From NCBI GenBank assembly GCA_041666525.1, contig JBAYGT010000003.1, forward strand, positions 86,624 to 150,623: a stretch of DNA of 64,000 bases, read 5' to 3'. Below the pieces are notes generated by a model. The model saw nothing but the letters and a program-made list of their open reading frames with translations, had not been told where the DNA came from and searched no databases. Made by a program: the position numbers and the translations under genes. Below, one piece after another: positions 8,263 to 16,723 of the stretch; within the stretch, counting starts at the first letter, position 1, and the number at the start of each line of letters is the position of its first letter. The DNA is from JBAXTZ01 sp041666525 (GTDB lineage Bacteria; Bacillota; Negativicutes; JBAXTZ01).

Positions 8263-9639
8263 ATGTTGGAGAATATTAAGCGGATTCATTTTATCGGATT
8301 AGGCGGAATTGGCATGAGTGGCTTGGCTCAAGTGTTAAATTGGCGTGGCTTTGCCGTTAGTGGCTCAGACACTACGCCGTCAGCATTACTTGACAAAATG
8401 GCAAACCAGGGAATTGAAGTTATGATTGGGCATGATGCAAATAACATTGGGCTCGCTGAGGCATTGGTGGTGTCAAGTGCAATTGCCGTTAGCAATCCAG
8501 AATTAATGCTGGCTAAAGCCAAAGGATTGCCAGTATTTCATCGTTCGGATGTTCTGGCATATATCATGGCGGAAAAAACAGCTATCGCCGTTGCCGGAAC
8601 TCATGGAAAAACCACCACAACTGCATTGCTTGGTGTGGTGTTAAAAGCCGGTGGATTTGATCCGACTGTAGTGGTTGGCGGTGTGGTAAATAGTCTCGGC
8701 GGTAATGTTATTGTTGGTGACGGAAAGTATTGCGTAGCTGAAGCCGATGAGAGCGACGGATCTTTTTTGAAATTGCCTAAAGCATTAGCGATTATAACTA
8801 ATATCGAAGCTGATCACATGGAACACTACAAAACTATGGATAATTTGCTTAATGCTTTTCGACAGTTTTTGAGTACTTTGCCGGTAGATGGTTTGGCAGT
8901 GTTGTGCGCGGATGATGAACGAGTTATGGCAGTGCGTTCTGCCGCTTCGTGCAAAGTGATAACTTATTCTTTGCAAAATAATTATGCTGATATTAGTGGT
9001 AGTGATTTGGAATTCAGCGGCGGCCATGCACAATTCACGATTACAGCATTTGGTAAAATCTGGGGGCGGGCGAAACTTGGTGTTCCTGGCAAATATAATG
9101 TCGCTAACGCTTTAGCGGTCGCAGCGATAGCAATTGAATTTGGGGTTGAATTTACGGTTTATGCGCAAGCTTTGGAGAATTTCGTTGGCGCGAACCGTCG
9201 GTTTCAAATAAAAGGTGAAGTTAATAATGTGCTGGTGGTTGATGATTATGCACATCATCCGACAGAAATCAACGCCGCATTGACTGCGGCGGCAGAAATT
9301 GGCCGCACAAGAGTAGTGTGTGCTTTTCAGCCGCATCGCTATAGCCGCACCCAATCTTTGCAAAAGGAGTTTGGCCGTTGTTTTGATAGTGCTGATCTGG
9401 TTGTGTTGACTGATATATATCCGGCGAGTGAGCAGCCGATTCCTGGCATTGACGGCTCGACAATACCAAAAGAATATCAGGCATACAGCGGAAAAGCGCC
9501 TTTGTATGTTGGCGAATTTGACAAATTGCCACAAAGGCTTGCAGAGATTGTTCGACCAGGCGATATTGTTCTTACCATGGGGGCGGGCAGTATTACCGGA
9601 GTCGGTGATAAATTATTGGAATTATTAAAAGCGAAGTGA
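8263..9639 (+). CDS. murC: UDP-N-acetylmuramate--L-alanine ligase MurC
   Basis: First Mur ligase of the peptide stem, adding L-Ala to UDP-MurNAc. The N-terminal motif is HFIGLGGIGMSGLAQ, the P-loop is GTHGKTTTTA, and the C-terminal domain carries DDYAHHPTEINAAL and FQPHRYSRT. The frame opens at 8248, but ATG 8263, two bases after the murG stop with GAGGTG upstream, gives a 458-aa protein of normal size. murB, which often follows murC in Firmicutes, is absent here and lies at 49.1 kb. Confidence 0.96.
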   Translation: MLENIKRIHFIGLGGIGMSGLAQVLNWRGFAVSGSDTTPSALLDKMANQGIEVMIGHDANNIGLAEALVVSSAIAVSNPELMLAKAKGLPVFHRSDVLAYIMAEKTAIAVAGTHGKTTTTALLGVVLKAGGFDPTVVVGGVVNSLGGNVIVGDGKYCVAEADESDGSFLKLPKALAIITNIEADHMEHYKTMDNLLNAFRQFLSTLPVDGLAVLCADDERVMAVRSAASCKVITYSLQNNYADISGSDLEFSGGHAQFTITAFGKIWGRAKLGVPGKYNVANALAVAAIAIEFGVEFTVYAQALENFVGANRRFQIKGEVNNVLVVDDYAHHPTEINAALTAAAEIGRTRVVCAFQPHRYSRTQSLQKEFGRCFDSADLVVLTDIYPASEQPIPGIDGSTIPKEYQAYSGKAPLYVGEFDKLPQRLAEIVRPGDIVLTMGAGSITGVGDKLLELLKAK

Positions 9640-9649
9640 AGATGAAAAA

Positions 9650-10435
9650 ATGAGTGAAGCTGACGAAAAGGAAATTGATTACAGCCACTTGCGCGGGGAG
9701 TCAAAGCTGCGAAAGCGGCGCAAAAAAAAATGGCGTGATGTATTGGTAGTAGTGACTATTATTCTTATTGTCATTGCAGTTACAGCGTTTATTTTTTCGC
9801 CATACTGCGCGGTCGGTACTGTGCAATTGAGTGGTAACAAGTCGGTGTCGCTAGACGATATTTGCAGAGAGGGTCAAATTCGCAATCCGGTTAATATAAT
9901 CAGGCTGCAACCTGCAGTGATTGAAGGGCTATTAAAAAAAGATTTGCGCATTGCGTCAGTTGAAGTTGAGCGAAAATGGTGGCCGCCGACCTTATCGATA
10001 AAAATTACCGAAAATGCGGTAATGGCATATATATTTAGTAATTACGGTACACTTAGCTTGGACAAGAAGGGTATGGTGGTGGCTGCACAAAAAACGTTTA
10101 GTAACTATGACGCACCATTAATTACCGGAGTCAGACTGTCTGATGAGTATGTTGGCGATTACGCGCGTAATAAGGAAGTGGTTGCCGCGACTGAATTTTT
10201 GGCTAGACTGGAAAGTACGACGTTCGATTTGATTTCAGAAGTGAAACTGCAAAATAGTCAAGAAGTTTACTTGCTTCTTACTGACGGGCTTCAAGTCCGC
10301 TTGGGTGATTTTAGCCGTGCGGATGTAAAATCTAAGTATATCAAACAAATGATAAAAGAAATTGCGGAGAAAAATTTTGCAATCAGTTTGATTGACTTGA
10401 AATTCGAACCGCCGACAATGAGGGTAAAACAATGA
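9650..10435 (+). CDS. ftsQ: Cell division protein FtsQ/DivIB
   Basis: Bitopic divisome protein that bridges FtsL/FtsB to the septal synthase. The 261-aa protein has a charged cytoplasmic tail (RKRRKKKWRD), one membrane helix at about residues 30-50, then a POTRA domain (VGTVQLSGNKSVSLDDI) and the FtsQ beta domain with VERKWWPPTLSIKITE. ATG 9650 is the only workable start, since the nearby ATG at 9642 meets an immediate stop. The end overlaps the next gene by four bases. Confidence 0.92.
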   Translation: MSEADEKEIDYSHLRGESKLRKRRKKKWRDVLVVVTIILIVIAVTAFIFSPYCAVGTVQLSGNKSVSLDDICREGQIRNPVNIIRLQPAVIEGLLKKDLRIASVEVERKWWPPTLSIKITENAVMAYIFSNYGTLSLDKKGMVVAAQKTFSNYDAPLITGVRLSDEYVGDYARNKEVVAATEFLARLESTTFDLISEVKLQNSQEVYLLLTDGLQVRLGDFSRADVKSKYIKQMIKEIAEKNFAISLIDLKFEPPTMRVKQ

Positions 10436-11136
10436 AAGTACCACAAATCCGCCGTGGACAAATTGCTATTGCTTTGGTATGCGTAATACTTGGTTTGATG
10501 ATTGCCGTGCAGTTTCGTACGACAAATGGTATCCGAAATACAGTGTCGATGCAGCGTGCTGAAGATTTAGTGCAACGTCTGGCGCAAACCGAACAGGAAA
10601 AAAACGATTTACAAAAGGAATTGGAAAAGTATCGCATAGAGGGAGGGTCTGCCGGGATCGCTAAAGAAATTCAAAATGCAAAAATGGTCGGTGGCATGCT
10701 TGCTGTTCATGGGCCGGGGGTGTCAGTTGTTATTGATGACAGCAAAAAAACACCTAAAAACGGCGAATCGGCGAATCTATATTTAATTCACGATGAAGAT
10801 ATTCTAAAAGTGGTTAACGAATTGCGCGCGGCGGCAGCTGAAGCGATTTCGATAAACGATCAGCGGTTGATTGCAACCAGCGAAATTCGTTGTGCCGGGC
10901 CGACGATTTCGGTCAATAACACCAGGTTTGGCGCACCGTTTGAAGTTAAAGCTATTGGTGATCCAAAGACGCTTGAAAGTGCGTTGTTGATGAAGGGCGG
11001 TGTAGTTGAGACGCTTGGATTCTGGGGAATAGATATTAAAGTAACCCAGGTCACAGACTTAAATATTCCGGCATATAGCGGAGCCGTGCATTTTGAATAT
11101 GCCAAACCCGTAGACGTAGGAGGTAAACAGAAGTGA
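10432..11136 (+). CDS. DUF881 family protein (YlxW/YlxX-like)
   Basis: A 234-aa protein with an N-terminal membrane anchor (about residues 10-28), a short coiled coil (residues 40-65) and a DUF881 domain (GPGVSVVIDDSKK, NLYLIHDEDILKVVNELRAAAAEAISINDQR). DUF881 proteins (YlxW, YlxX in Bacillus subtilis) are encoded between ftsQ/divIB and ftsA/ftsZ in Firmicutes; their role is not settled. Here only one copy is present. It overlaps ftsQ and sbp by four bases each, so the three are probably co-translated. Confidence 0.9.
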   Translation: MKVPQIRRGQIAIALVCVILGLMIAVQFRTTNGIRNTVSMQRAEDLVQRLAQTEQEKNDLQKELEKYRIEGGSAGIAKEIQNAKMVGGMLAVHGPGVSVVIDDSKKTPKNGESANLYLIHDEDILKVVNELRAAAAEAISINDQRLIATSEIRCAGPTISVNNTRFGAPFEVKAIGDPKTLESALLMKGGVVETLGFWGIDIKVTQVTDLNIPAYSGAVHFEYAKPVDVGGKQK

Positions 11137-11462
11137 TTTACCCAGTAATAGGTATAATTGTAGGGCTGCTTATCGGTGCGTTGTTTCCAATCTCGATACC
11201 GGTATTTTTGGCCAAATATTTGTCGGTTGCAGTACTTGCGTCGTTAGACACGGCTTTTGGTGGAATTCGAGCAGCCTTGGAGGACAAATTTAACAACACG
11301 GTATTTATCAGCGGTTTTTTTACGAACTCTTTGCTTGCGGTATTGTTGGTGTTTATCGGCGAGCGGTTGAGCATTGATTTATATATGGTGGCGTTACTGG
11401 CTTTTGGTTTGCGGGTTTTCAACAACCTCGCAGTAATTCGCCATCATTTTTTAAAAAAATAA
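11133..11462 (+). CDS. sbp: Small basic protein (DUF1290 family)
   Basis: A 109-aa very hydrophobic protein with about three membrane helices, starting IYPVIGIIVGLLIGALFPI and containing YLSVAVLASLDTAFGGIRA, the hallmark of the small basic protein family found before ftsA/ftsZ in Firmicutes. GTG 11133 overlaps the previous stop. The family has no established biochemical function. In B. subtilis ftsA follows; here ftsZ follows directly. Confidence 0.9.
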   Translation: MIYPVIGIIVGLLIGALFPISIPVFLAKYLSVAVLASLDTAFGGIRAALEDKFNNTVFISGFFTNSLLAVLLVFIGERLSIDLYMVALLAFGLRVFNNLAVIRHHFLKK

Positions 11463-11537
11463 CACATGAAATAAGTGGAAAAAAACTATATAACGTGGTA
11501 AATTATCTAATGACATTTGCATTGACGAGGAAACGAT

Positions 11538-12680
11538 ATGAAATATAGGAAGAAGAAGGAGCAACGTGAAGTTATGAGTAGTAAAGTTGTTTTCGACACC
11601 CCAAACGATGGATTGGTGAATATTAAAGTCATCGGCATTGGTGGCGCGGGCAATAACGCTGTTAATCGAATGATTGATTTTGGTGTGCGTCGGGTGGATT
11701 TTTGGGCGATGAACACTGACAAACAGGCCATTGCGGGTAGCAAAGCGACGTTGAAACTTCAATTAGGCGAAAAGTTGACTTGTGGACTTGGTGCTGGTGC
11801 CAATCCCGAGATTGGTGAAAAAGCAGCACTTGAGAGTAAACAGGATATTGCCAATGCGCTTGAAGGCTCCGATATGGTATTTATTACTTGCGGTATGGGT
11901 GGTGGCACCGGTACCGGCGGCGCGCCGGTAATTGCTGAGTGTGCAAAAGCGGTTGGTGCGCTTACAGTTGGAGTAGTTACCCGTCCGACCAAATTTGAAG
12001 GAACAGCCAAGGCGCGAAAAGCCGATGAAGGAATAGCCAGGCTTCGCGAGCATGTTGATGCATTGATAATTGTACCAAACGACAAAATCCAAAAGCTTGC
12101 GGGTGCCCGTACTTTGCATCAAGCATTTATGATGGCTGACGATGTTTTGCGTCAGGCGGTTCAAGGCATATCCGATATAATTCATACACATGGTTTGATT
12201 AACGTGGACTTTGCCGATGTACGCAAGGTGCTGGAAAACTGTGGTACCGCGCTTATGGGGATTGGTGTTGCCTCTGGCGAAAACCGCGCCGAAGAGGCAG
12301 TCGAGCGGGCGATTAAAAGTCCGTTGCTCGAATCTTCAATTGCGGGTGCGCGCAACGTGTTGTTGAATGTTGCCGGAAATGACGAAATTACTTATGATGA
12401 ATTTGCCAAAATTCAGGAAAAAGTACATGAAATTGTTGCACACGAAGGCGTGGAAGTGATTTTGGGTGTAACAACTGAACAAGAACTGGGTGATGAAATT
12501 CGCGTGACGATAATTGCAACCGGTTTTGGTGATACGATAAAAGCTGCTGCCAAAATTCCAAGTATCCAAATGCCGCAAACAATTGGCGATGCAGTTCCAC
12601 AGATTTCACCGATAAGGTTCAATCCCAGCATCGGCGAATTGAATATTCCGGTGTTTATGCAAAAAGAAGAAAAGAAATAA
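11538..12680 (+). CDS. ftsZ: Cell division protein FtsZ
   Basis: Tubulin-like GTPase that forms the Z ring. Motifs are IGIGGAGNNAVNRM, the tubulin signature GGGTGTGGAP, the T7 loop NVDFADVRKVL and a C-terminal peptide GELNIPVFMQKEEKK resembling the consensus tail that binds SepF or FtsA. The 380-aa length includes a short basic N-terminal extension (MKYRKKKEQREV). ATG 11538 has GAGG seven bases upstream, while ATG 11574 lacks a well-placed ribosome site, so the longer form is preferred. No ftsA precedes it, which is unusual. Confidence 0.96.
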   Translation: MKYRKKKEQREVMSSKVVFDTPNDGLVNIKVIGIGGAGNNAVNRMIDFGVRRVDFWAMNTDKQAIAGSKATLKLQLGEKLTCGLGAGANPEIGEKAALESKQDIANALEGSDMVFITCGMGGGTGTGGAPVIAECAKAVGALTVGVVTRPTKFEGTAKARKADEGIARLREHVDALIIVPNDKIQKLAGARTLHQAFMMADDVLRQAVQGISDIIHTHGLINVDFADVRKVLENCGTALMGIGVASGENRAEEAVERAIKSPLLESSIAGARNVLLNVAGNDEITYDEFAKIQEKVHEIVAHEGVEVILGVTTEQELGDEIRVTIIATGFGDTIKAAAKIPSIQMPQTIGDAVPQISPIRFNPSIGELNIPVFMQKEEKK

Positions 12681-12704
12681 TTAGATAATTTATAAAATTA
12701 ATTG

Positions 12705-12738
12705 ACCGCTTTGTGTAATGCAAAGCGGTTATTTTATT
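12705..12738 (+). terminator. Terminator after ftsZ
   Basis: ACCGCTTTG (12705-12713) pairs perfectly with CAAAGCGGT (12721-12729) around a 7-base loop and is followed by TATTTTATT. It closes the dcw cluster. Confidence 0.8.
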
Positions 12739-12799
12739 GCCCGGGAGTCAAATGCAATGTTAAAATGTGTTTAAGTATTTTTAAGGAGAGTAAAGTAAC

Positions 12800-14122
12800 A
12801 TGCAGAAGTTTCAGGAATTTTTAGAAAAGTATTTTGTGCCAATTGCCATGAAAATTGGTTCGAATGTTTATTTAAACGGCATTCGCGATGGTTGCATGAT
12901 TACCGCACCATTAATGATTATCGGATCGATATTCTTATTAGTGGCATTTTTGCCGTTGCCAGGTTACGCTGAATTCATGCAAGGCATTTTCGGCTTGGGC
13001 TGGCAGCGCTCATTGCTATATCCGGTCAATGCGTCATTCGATGTTATCGCAGTGTTGACGACGATTGGTATTGGCTATCGGCTTGGGGAGAAATTTAAAC
13101 TCGACGGTATAATGGTCGGAGTGTTATCGTTCGTAGGATTTTTGATTGTTACGCCGTTTGAGGCAATGATAAAAATCGTTGATATGCCGAATGAAATTCT
13201 TATTGGGGATATTATTCCCAAAGTTTGGTTAGGCGCCAAAGGGTTGTTTGTAGCGATTATTGTCGCAATCATTACAACGTTGATTTTTCGCTACGTCGTG
13301 CGTAAAAATTGGGTTATCAAATTACCAGAAGGCGTTCCACCCGCGGTTATGAAGTCCTTTTTGGCAATTGTCCCTGGCTTTTTCGCTGTGGTATTTTTCT
13401 GGGCGTTAAGAGTGTTGTTTTCGATGACAAACTTCCACACAGTACATGAGTTTGTGTATAAAATTGTTCAGACGCCGCTAGAGCATTTGGGTAACACGTT
13501 GCCGGCGATAATTATCGCTTACATAGCTTGCCAAATGTTATGGTGGTTTGGTATTCACGGCCAGATGTTGGTGTTTAATACTGTTATGGGGCCGATATTG
13601 ACGGCACTTACTTTGCAAAATTATGATGCGTTTGTTGTCGGACAAACTTTGCCAAATATTTTTACGCTTAAATTTGTCGATACGTTCGTAATGTTCGGCG
13701 GTTCAGGTTGCACGTTGGCACTTGTTGTTGTCATGGCTTTCATGTGCAAGAGCGCACAAATAAAAGATCTAGGCCGGATGGCGCTTCCGGCAGGAATATT
13801 TAATATTAACGAACCGATTATTTTTGGTTTGCCAATTGTTTATAACCCGATTATGTTTATTCCCTGGATATTGGTACCGGTGGTTTGTGCGATCGTTACC
13901 TATACGGCGATGAGTCTTGGGCTATGTCCGTTGACCAACGGTGTGAACATTCCATGGACGATGCCAATGATGTTTAATGCCTTCTTTATAACTGGGTTAA
14001 CCGGAGTATTCTGGCAATTAGTTAACTTTGTTTTGGCTTTTCTGATGTATTTGCCATTTATCAAAATGCTAGACAAGCAGTATCGTGCACAAGAACAGGC
14101 TGTTGAAACGGAAGGTGTTTAG
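12800..14122 (+). CDS. PTS lactose/cellobiose-type permease, EIIC component
   Basis: A 440-aa membrane protein with about ten helices whose N-terminus (GSNVYLNGIRDGCMITAPLM) and the conserved FNINEPIIFGLPIVYNP match the EIIC component of the lactose/cellobiose/chitobiose PTS family. EIIC forms the sugar channel and needs EIIA and EIIB for phosphoryl transfer; neither is encoded here, and no glycosidase or regulator is adjacent. The substrate cannot be told from sequence. It follows the ftsZ terminator and has its own ribosome site AAGGAGAG. Confidence 0.88.
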   Translation: MQKFQEFLEKYFVPIAMKIGSNVYLNGIRDGCMITAPLMIIGSIFLLVAFLPLPGYAEFMQGIFGLGWQRSLLYPVNASFDVIAVLTTIGIGYRLGEKFKLDGIMVGVLSFVGFLIVTPFEAMIKIVDMPNEILIGDIIPKVWLGAKGLFVAIIVAIITTLIFRYVVRKNWVIKLPEGVPPAVMKSFLAIVPGFFAVVFFWALRVLFSMTNFHTVHEFVYKIVQTPLEHLGNTLPAIIIAYIACQMLWWFGIHGQMLVFNTVMGPILTALTLQNYDAFVVGQTLPNIFTLKFVDTFVMFGGSGCTLALVVVMAFMCKSAQIKDLGRMALPAGIFNINEPIIFGLPIVYNPIMFIPWILVPVVCAIVTYTAMSLGLCPLTNGVNIPWTMPMMFNAFFITGLTGVFWQLVNFVLAFLMYLPFIKMLDKQYRAQEQAVETEGV

Positions 14123-14130
14123 TCGATGTT

Positions 14131-14159
14131 TTTACTTTTTTCAACCAATGTGCTATAAT
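14131..14159 (+). promoter_or_regulatory. Promoter of tyrS
   Basis: TTTACT (14131-14136), a 17-base spacer and TATAAT (14154-14159), with an extended -10 TG one base upstream. It precedes the tyrS ribosome site by about 25 bases. Confidence 0.65.
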
Positions 14160-14194
14160 CAAAAATCCTTATAGGCATTGATTTGGAGGTATTT

Positions 14195-15418
14195 ATGTCG
14201 GTTTTTGATACTCTTGTGGAACGAGGGTTGCTACAACAGTTGACACACGAAGATGAAATTAAAGAAATATTAGCCACGAAGAGGGTCGCGTTTTATACTG
14301 GTTATGATCCGACCGCAGATAGTTTGCACGTTGGTCATTATCTGAGCATGATGGTTATGGCGCATATGCAACGTGCCGGACACCGACCGATAGTGCTTAT
14401 CGGCGGGGCAACAGCGATGATTGGTGATCCGAGCGGCAAGAGCGACATGCGTAAGATGTTGACTCCTGAACAAATTGAATACAACGGCGCACAATTTAAG
14501 GCTCAGATGAGTACTTTGCTTGATTTCAGCGACGGCAAGGCTATCGTAGTTAATAACGCCGATTGGATTTTGCCGCTAAATTATATGCAGGTGTTGCGCG
14601 ATTTGGGTCCGCATTTTTCTGTCAACCGAATGCTGGCAGCTGAATGTTACAAGCAGCGGTTGGAAAAGGGACTGACTTTTCTTGAACTAAATTATATGGT
14701 TATGCAAGCGTACGACTTTTTAGAACTAAACCGCAAGTATGACTGTGTGTTGCAGTTGGGCGGCGATGACCAGTGGTCGAATATTCTTGCCGGTGTCGAT
14801 CTTATTCGTAAAAAAGAACGGCGTCAGGCGCTCGGTTTAACGTTTACGTTGCTTGCAACAAGTGACGGAAAAAAGATGGGTAAGACCGAACGCGGCGCGG
14901 TCTGGCTGGACGTCAATAAAACTTCAGTACATGATTTTTATCAATACTGGCGCAATGTTGCCGATGCTGATGTTGAAAAATGTTTGGCATTATTGACTTT
15001 TCTGCCGATGACCGAAGTTCGTCGGCTTGGCGCATTGCGCGATCAGGCAATAAATGAAGCGAAAAAAGTTTTAGCATACGAAGTAACAAAAATTGTGCAT
15101 GGTGAAAGCGAAGCAAATCAAGCAGCTCAGGCAGCGGAAGCGCTGTTTGGCGGTGGTGGGGCGTTAGATAATGTGCCGACGATTTATGTAACCAGTGCTG
15201 TTGTCGGTAAAAACATAGTCGATGTTTTGGTAGAGAATTTGGTTTTTGCATCAAAAGGTGAAGCTCGACGTATGATTGCACAAGGTGGTTTGTATATTGG
15301 TGAAAATCGGCACGAAGATATTGACGCGATAATTGCGTCTGAAGCCTTTGTGAATTCCGAGCTGCTAATTCGTAAAGGGAAAAAGAATTATTACCGATTT
15401 GTAATAAAAAATAGTTAG
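14195..15418 (+). CDS. tyrS: Tyrosyl-tRNA synthetase
   Basis: Class I aminoacyl-tRNA synthetase charging tRNA-Tyr. The 407-aa protein has the HIGH-type motif LHVGHYLS, the loop GGATAMIGDPSGKSDMRK, and the KMSKS-type motif KKMGKTERGAVWLD. A C-terminal S4 RNA-binding domain contains NLVFASKGEARRMIAQGGLYIG. The frame opens at TTG 14183, but GGAGG at 14185-14189 serves ATG 14195, five bases on. The gene has its own promoter; no T-box leader of usual size fits between promoter and start. Confidence 0.96.
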   Translation: MSVFDTLVERGLLQQLTHEDEIKEILATKRVAFYTGYDPTADSLHVGHYLSMMVMAHMQRAGHRPIVLIGGATAMIGDPSGKSDMRKMLTPEQIEYNGAQFKAQMSTLLDFSDGKAIVVNNADWILPLNYMQVLRDLGPHFSVNRMLAAECYKQRLEKGLTFLELNYMVMQAYDFLELNRKYDCVLQLGGDDQWSNILAGVDLIRKKERRQALGLTFTLLATSDGKKMGKTERGAVWLDVNKTSVHDFYQYWRNVADADVEKCLALLTFLPMTEVRRLGALRDQAINEAKKVLAYEVTKIVHGESEANQAAQAAEALFGGGGALDNVPTIYVTSAVVGKNIVDVLVENLVFASKGEARRMIAQGGLYIGENRHEDIDAIIASEAFVNSELLIRKGKKNYYRFVIKNS

Positions 15419-15454
15419 ATTTGCAATTATTGTCAAAAAAAAAGCTTGTCAGGC

Positions 15455-15483
15455 TTTAATATTTAGTTTTCGAGTGCTATAAT
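15455..15483 (+). promoter_or_regulatory. Promoter of the ATP-grasp/esterase cassette
   Basis: TTTAAT (15455-15460), a 17-base spacer and a perfect TATAAT (15478-15483) with an extended -10 TG. It lies about 60 bases upstream of the first ATP-grasp gene and separates it from tyrS. Confidence 0.6.
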
Positions 15484-15542
15484 GAATCATCTGTTACTTT
15501 ATTAAGACTAGTCTACAGAAGACATTTAATGGGGGAAAGTTT

Positions 15543-16709
15543 ATGAATTTTGTATTCATTTCACCACATTTTCCGGCTACCTGTAAAAACATTTGCAAAG
15601 CGTTGAAAAACAGAGGCATAAATGTTCTTGGGATTGCTGATACGCCTTATGCAATGTTGGAACCGGACTTGAAAGCAGTTTTGACGGATTATTATGAAGT
15701 TAGTGACTTGCACAATACCGACGAACTTGCGCGAGCGTGTGGATTTTTTACTTACAAGTATGGCAAAATTGATCGAGTTGAGTCGAACAATGAATATTGG
15801 CTGATGACAGATGCGGCTATTCGTGAAATGTTCAATGTGTTTGGCAAAAAACCGGATGAGTTGCGTTATTGTATCCAAAAATCATTGATGAAAGCGAAAT
15901 TTATCGAAGCTGGTATAACGGTTGCCCGCGGAAGAGTTCTGGATAATTATCAGGACGCCAAGAATTTTGTTGCAGAAGTTGGATTTCCGATTGTCGGCAA
16001 ACCAGATCGCGGAGTAGGCGCTTCCGGTACGTATAAGCTCGAATCAGACGCTGAATTGCAGGCGTTTTTTGCCGATAAAGCTGATGACACTGAGTATATT
16101 TTTGAAGAGTTTATTTCCGGACAGATAGTAACTTATGATGGCATCGTTGACAGAAACGGCGAACCGGTTTTAGCGATGTCGAGTGTTTATGGTGAAGGTG
16201 TTATGGAATCGGTTAATTCCGATAATCATATTTACTTTTTCACTGATCGCCATATTGATCCGGTCATTGAAGAGTATGGACGCAGGATATTGAAAACTTT
16301 TGATCTTAAAGAGCGATTCTTCCACTTTGAGTTCTTCCGTACTCATAATGACGGCAAAATTCTCGCATTAGAAGTTAATTGCCGCGCTCCGGGCGGGTTT
16401 ACAATGGATATGTGGAATTATGCTTGTGATACAGACGTTTATGGCATTTACGCCGACCTTGTGGCTTATGGAAAAACTGATATAAGTTGTGAACGTAAAT
16501 ATTATTCATGCCATATTGGTCGTAAGAGTAACCGCAATTATCAGCATAGCCACGGGCAGATTATGAATAGATTTGGTCATATGGTCACAAATCATATGGA
16601 ACTGCCGGCTGTGTTAGCACGAGCGATGGGTAATTATGTTTATTTGATTCGCGCAACGGAAAAAAATGAATTAATGGACGCGGTTAATTACATTTTGTGG
16701 TTAGATTAA
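15543..16709 (+). CDS. ATP-grasp carboxylate-amine ligase, paralogue 1
   Basis: A 388-aa soluble protein of the ATP-grasp superfamily, whose members join a carboxylate to an amine or thiol through an acyl phosphate. An N-terminal nucleotide-fold-like region (FVFISPHFP) is followed by the ATP-binding subdomain with GFPIVGKPDRGVGASGTYKL and the metal-binding EVNCRAPGG (ExN), all apparently intact. It is clearly related to the next gene (shared VSDLHN, VESNNEYW, RFFHFEFF and HIGRK segments). The substrate is unknown; the set resembles enzymes often annotated as biotin carboxylase-like. RBS GGGGGAAAG precedes ATG 15543. Confidence 0.85.
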   Translation: MNFVFISPHFPATCKNICKALKNRGINVLGIADTPYAMLEPDLKAVLTDYYEVSDLHNTDELARACGFFTYKYGKIDRVESNNEYWLMTDAAIREMFNVFGKKPDELRYCIQKSLMKAKFIEAGITVARGRVLDNYQDAKNFVAEVGFPIVGKPDRGVGASGTYKLESDAELQAFFADKADDTEYIFEEFISGQIVTYDGIVDRNGEPVLAMSSVYGEGVMESVNSDNHIYFFTDRHIDPVIEEYGRRILKTFDLKERFFHFEFFRTHNDGKILALEVNCRAPGGFTMDMWNYACDTDVYGIYADLVAYGKTDISCERKYYSCHIGRKSNRNYQHSHGQIMNRFGHMVTNHMELPAVLARAMGNYVYLIRATEKNELMDAVNYILWLD

Positions 16710-16723
16710 GGAGGAGTATATTT

